Origin: Qipengyuania profundimaris
GTDB lineage: Bacteria; Pseudomonadota; Alphaproteobacteria; Sphingomonadales; Sphingomonadaceae
NCBI RefSeq assembly: GCF_030717945.1
Contig: NZ_JAVAIM010000001.1
Coordinates: 1,735,131-1,799,130, forward strand
Length of the DNA: 64,000 nucleotides
Direction: 5' to 3'
The translations under genes and the position numbers were made by a program. This document shows positions 30,681 through 39,820 of the stretch, piece by piece (the first letter of the stretch is position 1; the number at the start of each line of letters is the position of its first letter). The notes below the pieces were generated by a model. It worked only from the letters and a program-made list of their open reading frames with translations. It was not told the origin of the DNA and did not search any database.

Positions 30681-31547
30681 CTAGCTCTGGCGCCGGGCCA
30701 TGAAGGCGAGACGCTCGAACATCATCACGTCCTGCTCGTTCTTGAGCAGCGCGCCGTGGAGCGGCGGGATGGCGCTGTTGGGATTGGCGTCCTGCAGCGT
30801 CTCGAGCGGCATGTCCTCGTTCATCAATAGCTTCAGCCAGTCGAGCAACTCGCTGGTGCTGGGCTTCTTCTTGAGGCCGGGCACTTCGCGCAGCTCGTAG
30901 AAGATATCCATCGCTTTCTTGACCAGCGTCTTCTGGATATCGGGATAATGGACGTCGATGATCTCCTGCATCGTCTCGCGATCGGGAAACTTGATGTAGT
31001 GGAAGAAGCAGCGACGCAGGAATGCGTCGGGCAGTTCCTTCTCGTTGTTCGAGGTGATTACCACGATCGGACGTTCCTTCGCCTCGATCCGTTCATGCGT
31101 TTCGTAGACGTCGAAGCTCATGCGATCGAGTTCCTGCAACAGGTCGTTGGGAAACTCGATGTCGGCCTTGTCGATCTCATCGATCAGCAGGACGGGCAGC
31201 TGTTCGCTGGTGAAGGCTTCCCACAGCTTGCCCTTCTTGATGTAGTTCGAGATCTCGTGCACCCGCTCGTCGCCGAGCTGGCCGTCGCGCAGGCGGGCGA
31301 CCGCATCGTATTCGTAGAGGCCCTGCTGCGCCTTGGTGGTGGATTTCACGTTCCACTCAATCAGCGGCGCATCGAGCGCCTTCGAAATCTCGTGCGCGAG
31401 CACCGTCTTGCCCGTACCCGGCTCGCCCTTCACCAGCAGCGGACGGCGCAGCGTTACGGCCGCATTCACCGCGACCTTGAGGTCTTCGGTGGCGATATAG
31501 GACTGGGTGCCTTCGAAACGTGTCTGGTCGGAAGTGTTGTCGGCCAT
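30681..31547 (-). CDS. MoxR-family AAA+ ATPase
   Basis: A 288-residue ATPase: Walker A GEPGTGKT near residue 42, Walker B LLIDEIDKAD near 115, sensor 1 ITSNNEKELPDAFLRRC. MoxR ATPases act with VWA proteins in maturing enzyme complexes; the VWA partner gene is at 27890-29071, same strand, beyond the chemoreceptor. I chose the ATG at 31547 (MADNTSDQ); upstream codons run into the divergent hydrolase region. Confidence 0.93.
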   Translation of the reverse strand: MADNTSDQTRFEGTQSYIATEDLKVAVNAAVTLRRPLLVKGEPGTGKTVLAHEISKALDAPLIEWNVKSTTKAQQGLYEYDAVARLRDGQLGDERVHEISNYIKKGKLWEAFTSEQLPVLLIDEIDKADIEFPNDLLQELDRMSFDVYETHERIEAKERPIVVITSNNEKELPDAFLRRCFFHYIKFPDRETMQEIIDVHYPDIQKTLVKKAMDIFYELREVPGLKKKPSTSELLDWLKLLMNEDMPLETLQDANPNSAIPPLHGALLKNEQDVMMFERLAFMARRQS

Positions 31548-31648
31548 CGGTTTTCCCTTGCAACTTGACGGGAGCGTTAGGGGGAGGGCACGCGAAGGGC
31601 AAGGGGGCGTTGTAACCTCCATGGCCCGCCGGACGGACAGGAGAGAAT

Positions 31649-32869
31649 ATGCCGACAGAAGCACTCAGCATCACGACCGAAGCGGGCCATGCGCTCGAAG
31701 GGTCCCTCGAACTCCCGACGGGGCTTGTGCGGGGCGCTGCGCTGTTCGCGCATTGCTTCACCTGCACGAAGAACAGCAAGGCCGCCGTCACCGTGGCGCG
31801 GGCGCTGGCGCAGGAAGGCATTGCGACGCTGCGGTTCGATTTTACCGGCCTCGGCGGTAGCGAGGGCGAGTTCGGACGCGCGGGGTTTGCCACAGATGTC
31901 AGCGATCTGGTCGACGCGGCCCGCAAGCTAGTCGAGCGTTTCGGAGGGCCGATCCTGATGGTCGGGCACTCGCTCGGTGGCGCGGCCGTGCTGGCCGCAG
32001 CCGACGATCTGGGCTCCGACCACGTCGCCGCGATTGCCACGATCGGCGCGCCCAGCGATGTGCCGCATGTGCTCGAGAATATCGATGGCGACCTCGAGGC
32101 GGTCCGGGCTGGCGAGGATACCACGGTCACCATCGGCGGCCGCGAATTCAGCCTTAGCAAGGAATTCCTCGACAAGGTCGAAAGCGCCGATTTGCTGGCC
32201 GAGGTCGCCCGCATCCGCAAGCCACTGATGTTCCTCCACTCGCCGACGGACCAGATCGTCGGCATCGAGCACGCGAGCGCGCTGTTCCAGGCGGCGAAGC
32301 ATCCCAAGAGCTTCGTCAGCCTCGAAGGCGCGGATCACCTGCTGGTCAAGGAAGCCGACGCGCGCTTCGCCGCCACGGTCATCGCCGGTTGGGCGCAGCG
32401 CTATCTACCCCTACGCGACGACTGGCCGATGCCGGAGGACGGCGTGGTCGTGAAGACCGGCCACGGCAAGTTCGGCACCGAGGTCCACACCAAGGCGCAC
32501 CGCTTCATCGCCGACGAACCGCGCGGCTACGGCGGCGACGATACCGGCCCGACGCCCTACGACCTGCTCAATGCCGCGCTCGGCACCTGCACTGCGATGA
32601 CCATGAAGATGTACGCCGATCGCAAGAAGTGGCCGCTGGACGGCGTGACCGTCGAAGTGCGCCACGAACGCCAGCATGCGGACGAATGCGACCATGTCGA
32701 AGCGATGGAGCAGGGCAAGCAGCTACAGGCGCTCCACCGTACAATCACGATCGAGGGCGCCGGTCTGGAGGAAGACCAGCGTGCAAAGCTGATCGAGATT
32801 GCCGACAAGTGCCCGGTACACAGAACGCTCGAGGGCGAACTACATGTGCACACGGAAAGATCGGGCTAG
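31649..32869 (+). CDS. Alpha/beta hydrolase-OsmC fusion protein
   Basis: A 406-residue two-domain protein. Residues 1-250 are an alpha/beta hydrolase (nucleophile Ser in VGHSLGG, Asp in SPTDQIV, His in ADHLL). Residues 270-406 are an OsmC-type peroxidase with the two catalytic Cys in ALGTCTAMT and DKCPVHRTLEG. OsmC reduces organic hydroperoxides. The fusion is a recognised bacterial architecture; what the hydrolase contributes is not known. Its TAG shares a CTAG with the stop of parE. Confidence 0.94.
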   Translation: MPTEALSITTEAGHALEGSLELPTGLVRGAALFAHCFTCTKNSKAAVTVARALAQEGIATLRFDFTGLGGSEGEFGRAGFATDVSDLVDAARKLVERFGGPILMVGHSLGGAAVLAAADDLGSDHVAAIATIGAPSDVPHVLENIDGDLEAVRAGEDTTVTIGGREFSLSKEFLDKVESADLLAEVARIRKPLMFLHSPTDQIVGIEHASALFQAAKHPKSFVSLEGADHLLVKEADARFAATVIAGWAQRYLPLRDDWPMPEDGVVVKTGHGKFGTEVHTKAHRFIADEPRGYGGDDTGPTPYDLLNAALGTCTAMTMKMYADRKKWPLDGVTVEVRHERQHADECDHVEAMEQGKQLQALHRTITIEGAGLEEDQRAKLIEIADKCPVHRTLEGELHVHTERSG

Positions 32870-34857
32870 GCGTCGATCATATCGCGGTCGAATTCGCCGG
32901 CGTTGTTCTGGATGAAATTGAAGCGGTGTTCCGGGTTACGGCCCATGAGCTGGTCGACGAGTTCCTTGACCACCGCGCGCTGCTCGAATTCCGCGGGTAG
33001 GGTTATGCGGATGAGCGAACGCGTGTCGGGGTTCATCGTGGTTTCGCGCAGCTGGGCGGGGTTCATTTCGCCGAGGCCCTTGAAGCGGCCGACTTCCACC
33101 TTCTTGCCCTTGAACACCGTTTCTTCCAGCTCGGCGCGGTGGGCGTCGTCGCGGGCGTAGCGACTCTCCTTGCCCGCGGTCAGGCGATAGAGCGGCGGCT
33201 GGGCGAGGTAGAGGTGCCCGCCGCGCACGACATCGGGCATTTCCTGGAAGAAGAAGGTCATCAGCAGCGTTGCAATATGCGCTCCGTCGACGTCGGCATC
33301 GGTCATGATGATGATGCGGTCGTAGCGCAGGTTCTCCGGGTCACAATCCTTGCGCGTGCCGCAACCCATGGCGAGCGACAGATCGGCGATTTCGCTGTTC
33401 GCGCGGATCTTGTCTGCCGTGGCGCTGGCGACGTTGAGGATCTTGCCGCGGATCGGCAGGATCGCTTGGGTCTTGCGGTTGCGCGCCTGCTTGGCGCTGC
33501 CACCGGCGCTATCGCCTTCGACGATGAACAGCTCGGTCTCGCCATCGCCTTCGCCCGAACAATCGGTGAGCTTGCCGGGCAGCCGCAGCTTCTTGGCATT
33601 GGTCGCGGTCTTGCGCTTGACCTCGCGCTCCTGCTTGCGGCGCAGGCGCTCGTCCATGCGCTCCATCACCTGGCCGAGCAGCGCTTTGCCGCGGTCCATA
33701 TTGTCGGTGAGGAAATGGTCGAAGTGGTCGCGCACCGCGTTTTCGACCATCTTGGCGGCTTCGGGCGAGGTCAGGCGGTCCTTGGTCTGGCTCTGGAACT
33801 GTGGATCGCGGATGAAGACGCTGAGCATCACCTCCGCGCCGACCATCACATCGTCGGCGGTCAGGTCCTTCGACTTCTTGACCCCGGTGAGGTCGCCGAA
33901 GGCCCGCAGGCCCTTGGTGAGCGCGGCGCGCAATCCCTGCTCGTGCGTGCCGCCGTCGGGCGTCGGAACGGTGTTGCAATACCAGCTGGTCGAACCGTCG
34001 GAGAAGAGCGGCCAGGCGATCGCCCATTCGACGCGGCCCTGCTGGCTGCCGTCTTCGCCTTCGGGGAAATCCTGGCTGCCGGCGAAAGGCTGGGCGGTAA
34101 CGCACTCGCGCCCGTTGATCTGCTCGGCCAGATGGTCGGCGAGGCCGCCGGGGAACTTGAAGACCGCTTCTTCCGGTACGTCTTCGGATGCGAGGCTTTC
34201 CGCGCATTTCCAGCGGATCTCGACGCCTGCGAAGAGATAGGCCTTGGAGCGGGCTAGCTTGAACAGGCGTTTGGGATTGAACTTCCGGTCACCGAAGATT
34301 TCGGTGTCGGGCACGAACCTGACGGTGGTCCCGCGCCGGTTGGGGGTCGGCCCCAGTTCCTCCAGCTTGCCCGACGGGTGCCCCTTGGCGAATTCCTGCG
34401 CATACAGCGTCTTGTCGCGCGCGACCTCGATCCGCGTGTCGCTGCTCAGCGCGTTGACGACACTGACGCCGACCCCGTGCAGGCCGCCGCTGGTCGCATA
34501 GGCCTTGCCCGAGAATTTGCCGCCCGAGTGCAGCGTGGTGAGGATTACTTCGAGCGTCGACTTGCCCGGATATTTCGGATGCTCCGCGACGGGAATGCCG
34601 CGGCCATTGTCCGAGACGGTGACCTTGTTGCCCTCGTCGAGACGGATTTCGATGCGGCTCGCATGGCCCGCCACCGCCTCGTCCATCGCGTTGTCGAGCA
34701 CTTCGGCGACCAAGTGATGCAGCGCGCGATCGTCGGTGCCGCCGATATACATGCCCGGGCGACGACGGACGGGCTCGAGCCCCTCCAGTACTTCGATAGA
34801 GGAGGCATCGTAATCGCCGCTGGAAGTCGGCGTGTTCTCGAAAAGATCGTTGGACAT
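32866..34857 (-). CDS. parE: DNA topoisomerase IV subunit B
   Basis: The 663-residue ATPase subunit that decatenates daughter chromosomes with ParC. GHKL ATPase: EGLEPVRRRPGMYIGG, Asn in VLDNAMDEAVAG, DNGRGIPV. TOPRIM: IVEGDSAGGSAKQARNRKTQAILP and MTDADVDGAHIATLL. The short length, without the ~170-residue insertion of proteobacterial GyrB, favours ParE. parC is not in the window. Confidence 0.93.
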   Translation of the reverse strand: MSNDLFENTPTSSGDYDASSIEVLEGLEPVRRRPGMYIGGTDDRALHHLVAEVLDNAMDEAVAGHASRIEIRLDEGNKVTVSDNGRGIPVAEHPKYPGKSTLEVILTTLHSGGKFSGKAYATSGGLHGVGVSVVNALSSDTRIEVARDKTLYAQEFAKGHPSGKLEELGPTPNRRGTTVRFVPDTEIFGDRKFNPKRLFKLARSKAYLFAGVEIRWKCAESLASEDVPEEAVFKFPGGLADHLAEQINGRECVTAQPFAGSQDFPEGEDGSQQGRVEWAIAWPLFSDGSTSWYCNTVPTPDGGTHEQGLRAALTKGLRAFGDLTGVKKSKDLTADDVMVGAEVMLSVFIRDPQFQSQTKDRLTSPEAAKMVENAVRDHFDHFLTDNMDRGKALLGQVMERMDERLRRKQEREVKRKTATNAKKLRLPGKLTDCSGEGDGETELFIVEGDSAGGSAKQARNRKTQAILPIRGKILNVASATADKIRANSEIADLSLAMGCGTRKDCDPENLRYDRIIIMTDADVDGAHIATLLMTFFFQEMPDVVRGGHLYLAQPPLYRLTAGKESRYARDDAHRAELEETVFKGKKVEVGRFKGLGEMNPAQLRETTMNPDTRSLIRITLPAEFEQRAVVKELVDQLMGRNPEHRFNFIQNNAGEFDRDMIDA

Positions 34858-34921
34858 GAGACCGGCTATATCGTGCCGCAGAGCCGCGCTACAAGCGCGC
34901 GGGCGAGGTTATCCGCCCCGC

Positions 34922-36079
34922 TCAGAAGCCGGAAGGGGCGTTGGCAACCACCACGACGCTGTCGCCGCGCACTTCGCGGACCTCCATGGCGCGCTCGACG
35001 ATGCCGCTCGGCCCGAAGCGGAACGCTCCGTCGAGACCGAGGAAACCGTCCGAACTGCGCAACTCGCGCACCGGGAAGGGACGACCGACCTGCCAGTCGC
35101 GCGCGACCCGCAAAGTTAGCAGCACCGCATCATAGCCGAGCGTCGCGATTCGATAGGGCTGGCCGCCAAAGCGCGCTTCGTAGCTGTCGACGAAGCGCTT
35201 GTAGCGATTGTCCGACACGGCGGAGAACAAAGCGCCGTTCATCGCGCGTGCGCGTGTCAGCGAGCTTTCCCCGCTCCATAATTCGGTGCCGAGTAACCGG
35301 GCGGACCCGCCGCCCGACTTCAACGCGCCGGCCGCCTGGATCGATAGCCGCGCGCCATCGGCAATCAGCACGGTGTCGTAGCCGCCGTGCGCCTTCAGCC
35401 GCTCCGCCGCGCTGACGATGGAGGTGTTTCCGCGCGAATAGCGCTCCGTCCACACCACGCTGCCGCCATAGGCCGCAGTCGCCCGTCGCATGGCTTCCTC
35501 GGCACGGACGCCATAAGCACCGTCCGGTGCGATCACCGCGAAATTCTGCGCACCGCGCTCTCGCGCATATTCGACCGTTCGCATGATCGACTGTTCGGGA
35601 ATGTGGCCCATGATGAAGACATTCGGGCCGGCGGCATTGGTATCGTTGGAGAAAGAGATGACCGGGACGTCCGCCGACCGGGCGACCGAAAGCACCGACG
35701 GGATATTGCTGCCGAGCAGCGGGCCGAGGATCAGGCTATTGCCTTCCGCCACCGCCTGCCGCGCTGCCGCCTCCGGACCCTGCGCAGTATCGTAAGTCGT
35801 AATTCGCAGGTTTTCCGCATTCGTATCGAGCAGCGCCATCGTCGTCGCGTTAGCGATCGCCTGGCCCACGTTACCGTTCGACCCGGACATCGGCACCAAA
35901 AGCGCGACACGGTGGCGGGTCTGGTCTTCGGGCAGGGCAGTCGCGCTCGGTTCCGGCGTAGGCGTCGGATCGACCGGCGCGGGCCGTTCCGCCCCGCGCG
36001 GAATGACGGCGCAACCGGCCAGCAGCGTGGCCAGCGCTGCGGTTGCCAGCGTTCTACGGTCGATAGTCCAGCGCTTCAT
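34922..36079 (-). CDS. lpoA: Penicillin-binding protein activator (LpoA-like lipoprotein)
   Basis: A 385-residue lipoprotein: signal with lipobox LAGC (Cys 23), a Pro-rich linker (PAPVDPTPTPEPS), then a type I periplasmic-binding fold (VALLVPMSGSNGNVGQAIANATTMA). It matches the C-terminal domain of E. coli LpoA; the N-terminal TPR half of LpoA is missing, as in other alphaproteobacteria. It is divergent from rsmI-yraN, the same neighbourhood as E. coli yraLMN, which supports the assignment. Confidence 0.85.
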   Translation of the reverse strand: MKRWTIDRRTLATAALATLLAGCAVIPRGAERPAPVDPTPTPEPSATALPEDQTRHRVALLVPMSGSNGNVGQAIANATTMALLDTNAENLRITTYDTAQGPEAAARQAVAEGNSLILGPLLGSNIPSVLSVARSADVPVISFSNDTNAAGPNVFIMGHIPEQSIMRTVEYARERGAQNFAVIAPDGAYGVRAEEAMRRATAAYGGSVVWTERYSRGNTSIVSAAERLKAHGGYDTVLIADGARLSIQAAGALKSGGGSARLLGTELWSGESSLTRARAMNGALFSAVSDNRYKRFVDSYEARFGGQPYRIATLGYDAVLLTLRVARDWQVGRPFPVRELRSSDGFLGLDGAFRFGPSGIVERAMEVREVRGDSVVVVANAPSGF

Positions 36080-36098
36080 CTTGCCGCATCCCTTGCCA

Positions 36099-36968
36099 AT
36101 GGTTCATGGGGAGGGGGTGAGCGATCCCGCACTTCCCGAAAAAAGCCTCGAGCCCGGGCTGTATATCGTGGCGACGCCAATCGGCAACCTCGGTGACATC
36201 ACCCTGCGTGCTGTCGATGTTTTGCGCGCCTGCGACGGGGTTGCGTGCGAGGATACGCGGGTGACGGGCAAGCTGCTCAAGCACTTAGGCATCTCCAAGC
36301 CCCTATGGCGCTACGATGATCATAGCGAGCATCGCGATCGCGGGCGACTGGTCGAATCGATGCGGACGCGGGCGGTGGCGTTGGTCAGCGATGCGGGCAC
36401 ACCGCTGGTCAGCGATCCAGGCTACCGGCTGGTCAACGATTGCCGCGCCGAGGGCATTCCTGTGACCGCGCTGCCCGGCGCATGTGCGGCGGTGATGGGT
36501 CTGTCGCTGTCCGGCCTGCCGAACGACAGGTTCATGTTCGCAGGGTTCCTGCCGGCAAAGGACAAGGCGCGACGGGAAATGCTCGAGGAACTTGGCGGCA
36601 TCGACACGACGCTGGTGTTCTACGAAACCGCGCCCCGCCTGCTCAAGTCGCTCGACGCGATCGAACAGGTGCTGCCGCATCGCGAGGTTGCGGTCGCGCG
36701 GGAGCTGACGAAGTTGCACGAGGAAGTCCGCCGCGGGCTTCCGCACGGCCTGCGTGCCTATTTCGAGTCGCATCCTCCCAAGGGTGAGATCGTCCTGCTG
36801 GTTGGTCCGCCGATCCCGATGGAAGCGAGCGAGGCCGATGCCGACATCCTACTGCGCGACGCGCTGGCAACGCTCAAGCCGTCTCAGGCCGCCGCCCGCG
36901 TCGCGCGGGAAACCGGACTGGAGCGCAAGGATCTTTACGCCCGCGCTCTGGAACTGCGCGCTGAATGA
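36099..36968 (+). CDS. rsmI: 16S rRNA 2'-O-methyltransferase RsmI
   Basis: Methylates C1402 of 16S rRNA. The tetrapyrrole-methylase fold shows GLYIVATPIGNLGDITLRA, CEDTRVTGKLLKHLGI and SDAGTPLVSDPGYRLV. I chose the ATG at 36099, which gives 289 residues; a GTG at 36117 is possible, and an ATG at 36003 would overlap the divergent lpoA gene. Neither nearby start has a good ribosome site. The TGA overlaps the yraN ATG. Confidence 0.95.
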   Translation: MVHGEGVSDPALPEKSLEPGLYIVATPIGNLGDITLRAVDVLRACDGVACEDTRVTGKLLKHLGISKPLWRYDDHSEHRDRGRLVESMRTRAVALVSDAGTPLVSDPGYRLVNDCRAEGIPVTALPGACAAVMGLSLSGLPNDRFMFAGFLPAKDKARREMLEELGGIDTTLVFYETAPRLLKSLDAIEQVLPHREVAVARELTKLHEEVRRGLPHGLRAYFESHPPKGEIVLLVGPPIPMEASEADADILLRDALATLKPSQAAARVARETGLERKDLYARALELRAE

Positions 36969-37315
36969 GGCGGCAGCTCGCCGAAAAGAGCGGCCGCGAC
37001 GGCGAGGCGAGAGCGGCGTTCTGGTTGAAAGCCAAGGGCTGGCAAATTCTCGATACACGGGTGAAAACCCCGGCGGGCGAGATCGACCTGGTCGCCAAGC
37101 GGGGCAATGTGGTCGCGTTCATAGAAGTCAAATGGCGCCGCAAGCGGGCCGATCTCGACCATGCGATCGACGAATACCGCCTGTCGCGCGTGGCGGCGGC
37201 AGTGGAGGCCGTCGCGCATCGCTATGCCGAGAACGGCGAGGACATACGGATCGACGTAATCCTGCTTGCGCCCGGCAGCTTCCCCCGCCACATCGCCAAC
37301 GCCTGGCAACCCTGA
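36965..37315 (+). CDS. yraN: YraN family (UPF0102) nuclease-like protein
   Basis: A 116-residue protein with the PD-(D/E)xK nuclease core (GEIDLVAKRGNVVAFIEVKWR). Overlaps rsmI by ATGA, the conserved rsmI-yraN pairing. Activity and substrate of the family are uncertain; Holliday-junction-resolvase-like folds are the nearest relatives. Confidence 0.93.
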   Translation: MRRQLAEKSGRDGEARAAFWLKAKGWQILDTRVKTPAGEIDLVAKRGNVVAFIEVKWRRKRADLDHAIDEYRLSRVAAAVEAVAHRYAENGEDIRIDVILLAPGSFPRHIANAWQP

Positions 37316-37325
37316 GGAGCCGCCG

Positions 37326-38294
37326 ATGAGTCTGCGTGTCGCCGTCCAGATGGACCCGCTGGAAAGCATCAACATCGCTGGCGACAGCTCTTTCGCGCTG
37401 ATGTTGGCGGCGCAGGCCCGTGGGCACGAGTTGTGGCAGTACGACGTCTCGACGCTGGCTTACGAAAGCGACGGCAGTCCTCGCGGCCGGATCACGGCGC
37501 ATGTCGCGCCGGTCACGGTCCAGCGGGTCGAGGGCAACCACTTCACGGCCGGCGAACGGCGCAGGGCAGATCTCGCGAAGGATATCGACGTCGTCCTGAT
37601 GCGGCAGGATCCGCCGTTCCACCTCGGCTACATCAGCGCCGCCTTCCTGCTAGACCGGCTTAAGGGCACGACGCTCGTCGTGAACGACCCGCGCGAAGTG
37701 GTGAATGCGCCAGAGAAGATGTTCGTGCTGGATTTTGCGCAGTATATGCCGCCGACGCTGGTCGCCCGGCACCTCGACGATCTGCGCGATTTTCAGAAAA
37801 AGCACGGCTCGGTCGTGGTGAAGCCGCTGCACGGCAATGGCGGCAAAGCAATTTTCCGGATCGACAAAGACGGGACGAATTTGTCGGCGCTAAGCGAGGT
37901 CTTCGACCAGACCTGGCCCGAGCCACACATGGTCCAGCCATTCCTCCCGGAAGTCAGCGAAGGCGACAAACGCATCGTGCTGGTCGATGGCGAATTTGCT
38001 GGGGCAATCAATCGCTTCCCGGGGAAAGGTGAGTTCCGTTCTAACCTTGCGCAGGGAGGTCACGCCGAAGCGGCGACACTGACCGAACGCGAGGAAGAAA
38101 TCTGCGCGGCAATGGGTCCCGAGCTCAAACGACGCGGGCTGGTGTTCGTCGGCATCGACGTAATCGGCGGCAAGTGGTTGACCGAAATCAACGTGACCTC
38201 TCCGACCGGGATAGTCGCCATCGACAAGTTCAACGGTACCGACACCGCCGGGCTGATCTGGGATGCCATCGAGCGCCGTCACTCGGAGCAATAG
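37326..38294 (+). CDS. gshB: Glutathione synthetase
   Basis: Second step of glutathione synthesis, ATP-dependent addition of glycine to gamma-glutamylcysteine. A 322-residue ATP-grasp protein: VAVQMDPLESINIAGDSSFAL at the start, the phosphate loop VVVKPLHGNGGKAIFRI, and EINVTSPTGI at the metal site. GAGGAG lies seven bases above the ATG. Lies 10 bp after yraN. Confidence 0.97.
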   Translation: MSLRVAVQMDPLESINIAGDSSFALMLAAQARGHELWQYDVSTLAYESDGSPRGRITAHVAPVTVQRVEGNHFTAGERRRADLAKDIDVVLMRQDPPFHLGYISAAFLLDRLKGTTLVVNDPREVVNAPEKMFVLDFAQYMPPTLVARHLDDLRDFQKKHGSVVVKPLHGNGGKAIFRIDKDGTNLSALSEVFDQTWPEPHMVQPFLPEVSEGDKRIVLVDGEFAGAINRFPGKGEFRSNLAQGGHAEAATLTEREEEICAAMGPELKRRGLVFVGIDVIGGKWLTEINVTSPTGIVAIDKFNGTDTAGLIWDAIERRHSEQ

Positions 38295-38318
38295 CCGACC
38301 GGGCGCGTTGGTGCCTGC

Positions 38319-38927
38319 GTGAACAGCTTCATTCTCAATGCCATCGCCGGCGGCGGTTACATCGGGATATTTATCCTGATGGCGCTGGAAAACATCTTCC
38401 CGCCGATGCCGTCCGAAATCATCATGGGCTACGGCGGCGTGCTGGTGGCGCAAGGGCGCATGACCTTCGCGCCGCTGCTCATCATCGGAACCCTCGGGAC
38501 GGTCGCGGGAAATTATTTCTGGTACTGGCTCGGCTCACGCTGGCGCGAGGAGGACCTCAAGCGCTTCATCGCAAAGCGCGGACGCTGGCTGACCTTCGAA
38601 TGGGAGGAATTCGAAAAATCACGTCGCATCTTTCGCAAGCATGGCGACTGGATCGTTTTCCTGCTCCGCTTCTCGCCATTCCTTCGCACGATCATCTCGT
38701 TACCCGCCGGCTTGGCGAGGATGAAGCTCTGGCGCTTCCTGCTTTTCACATTCCTCGGATCGCTGGTCTGGAACGGTGCCTTGATCTGGGGAGGGCGATC
38801 CCTGGCGGGACTGATCGGCGAATACGAGACCTATGCCAGCTGGGCGGTCGGCGGTTTCATCGGACTTGGCGCCGTGTGGTATGCCTGGCGGGTGTGGAAA
38901 TGGAAGCCATCGGAAAGCGAGTCCTAA
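38319..38927 (+). CDS. DedA family membrane protein
   Basis: A 202-residue protein with five or so membrane segments. The family residues are present: acidic and Pro positions in ENIFPPMPSEIIMG and Arg in RFSPFLRTIISLPAG. DedA proteins move undecaprenyl phosphate or other lipids across the inner membrane. It starts with GTG, 24 bp after gshB. Its TAA and the xerC TAG share the four bases CTAA. Confidence 0.92.
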   Translation: MNSFILNAIAGGGYIGIFILMALENIFPPMPSEIIMGYGGVLVAQGRMTFAPLLIIGTLGTVAGNYFWYWLGSRWREEDLKRFIAKRGRWLTFEWEEFEKSRRIFRKHGDWIVFLLRFSPFLRTIISLPAGLARMKLWRFLLFTFLGSLVWNGALIWGGRSLAGLIGEYETYASWAVGGFIGLGAVWYAWRVWKWKPSESES

Positions 38928-39820
38928 TCCCGGTCGCGCGGATGGGCGGTGCGGTAGGTCTCAAGTAGTTTCGCAGCATCGACCTGCGTGTAGATCTGCG
39001 TCGAGCCGAGGCTTGCGTGGCCGAGCAGTTCCTGGAGACTCCGCAAGTCTGCTCCGGCGCCCAGCAGATGGGTGGCGAAACTGTGCCGCAACGCATGCGG
39101 GGTAGCAGTATCGGGCAAACCCAGGGCCTTGCGGGCTCGCGCCGTCGCCTTCTGCACCATACCTTGCGACAGCGGACCGCCTTTCGCCCCCCGGAACAGC
39201 GGCTCGCCGGTAGACAGCGGCCATGGGCATTGGCGGACATAGTTGGCCACCGCCTCGCTGACGATGGGCAGGATCGGGACGACGCGTTGCTTGCCGCCCT
39301 TTCCGGTGACGGTCAGCCGCTCGCCGAGCGGGAGGACATCGGCGGTCAGGGAAAGCGCCTCGGCTATTCGCATCCCAGCGCCATAGAGCAGCAGGAGCAC
39401 CGCCCGATCGCGTGCGCCGGTCCAGGCCTCGCCAGCCATCGTCTCGACCGTCTCCGCGAGCGCAGTCGCATCGTCGGGCGTCACCGGGCGGGGCAGGCCC
39501 TTCTTGATCCGCGGCCCTCGCATTCGTGGCGGATCGGTGACGCCATGGCCAGCCTGCGCGCGGGCAAAGGCAATGAAGCCTTTCAGCGCCGACAGTTCCC
39601 GCGCAGCCGAGGAGTTCGCCAGTCCTTCTGCGCGTCGTGATGCCATATGCGTGCGCAGACGGGTTGCCGTCAGTGTGGCGACCTCGGGCCAGTCGGTCAG
39701 CTCTTGGCGGGTCAGGAGCCCTTCTGCCGCCTTGTGATAGGCGCGAACCGTATGCGGCGACTTGCGTTGGCCGATAGCAAGGTGGTCGTGCCAGGCTTGC
39801 AGAAGCTCGGCTTTGCTCAT
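38924..39820 (-). CDS. xerC: Tyrosine recombinase XerC
   Basis: Resolves chromosome dimers at dif with XerD. A 298-residue recombinase with all catalytic residues: Arg in GAGMRIAEAL, Lys in TGKGGKQRVVP, HxxR in PHALRHSF, His in LLGHASLG, nucleophile Tyr in TQIYTQVD. N-terminal SAM-like core-binding domain present. The start overlaps the hemW stop (ATGA). Confidence 0.95.
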   Translation of the reverse strand: MSKAELLQAWHDHLAIGQRKSPHTVRAYHKAAEGLLTRQELTDWPEVATLTATRLRTHMASRRAEGLANSSAARELSALKGFIAFARAQAGHGVTDPPRMRGPRIKKGLPRPVTPDDATALAETVETMAGEAWTGARDRAVLLLLYGAGMRIAEALSLTADVLPLGERLTVTGKGGKQRVVPILPIVSEAVANYVRQCPWPLSTGEPLFRGAKGGPLSQGMVQKATARARKALGLPDTATPHALRHSFATHLLGAGADLRSLQELLGHASLGSTQIYTQVDAAKLLETYRTAHPRDRD

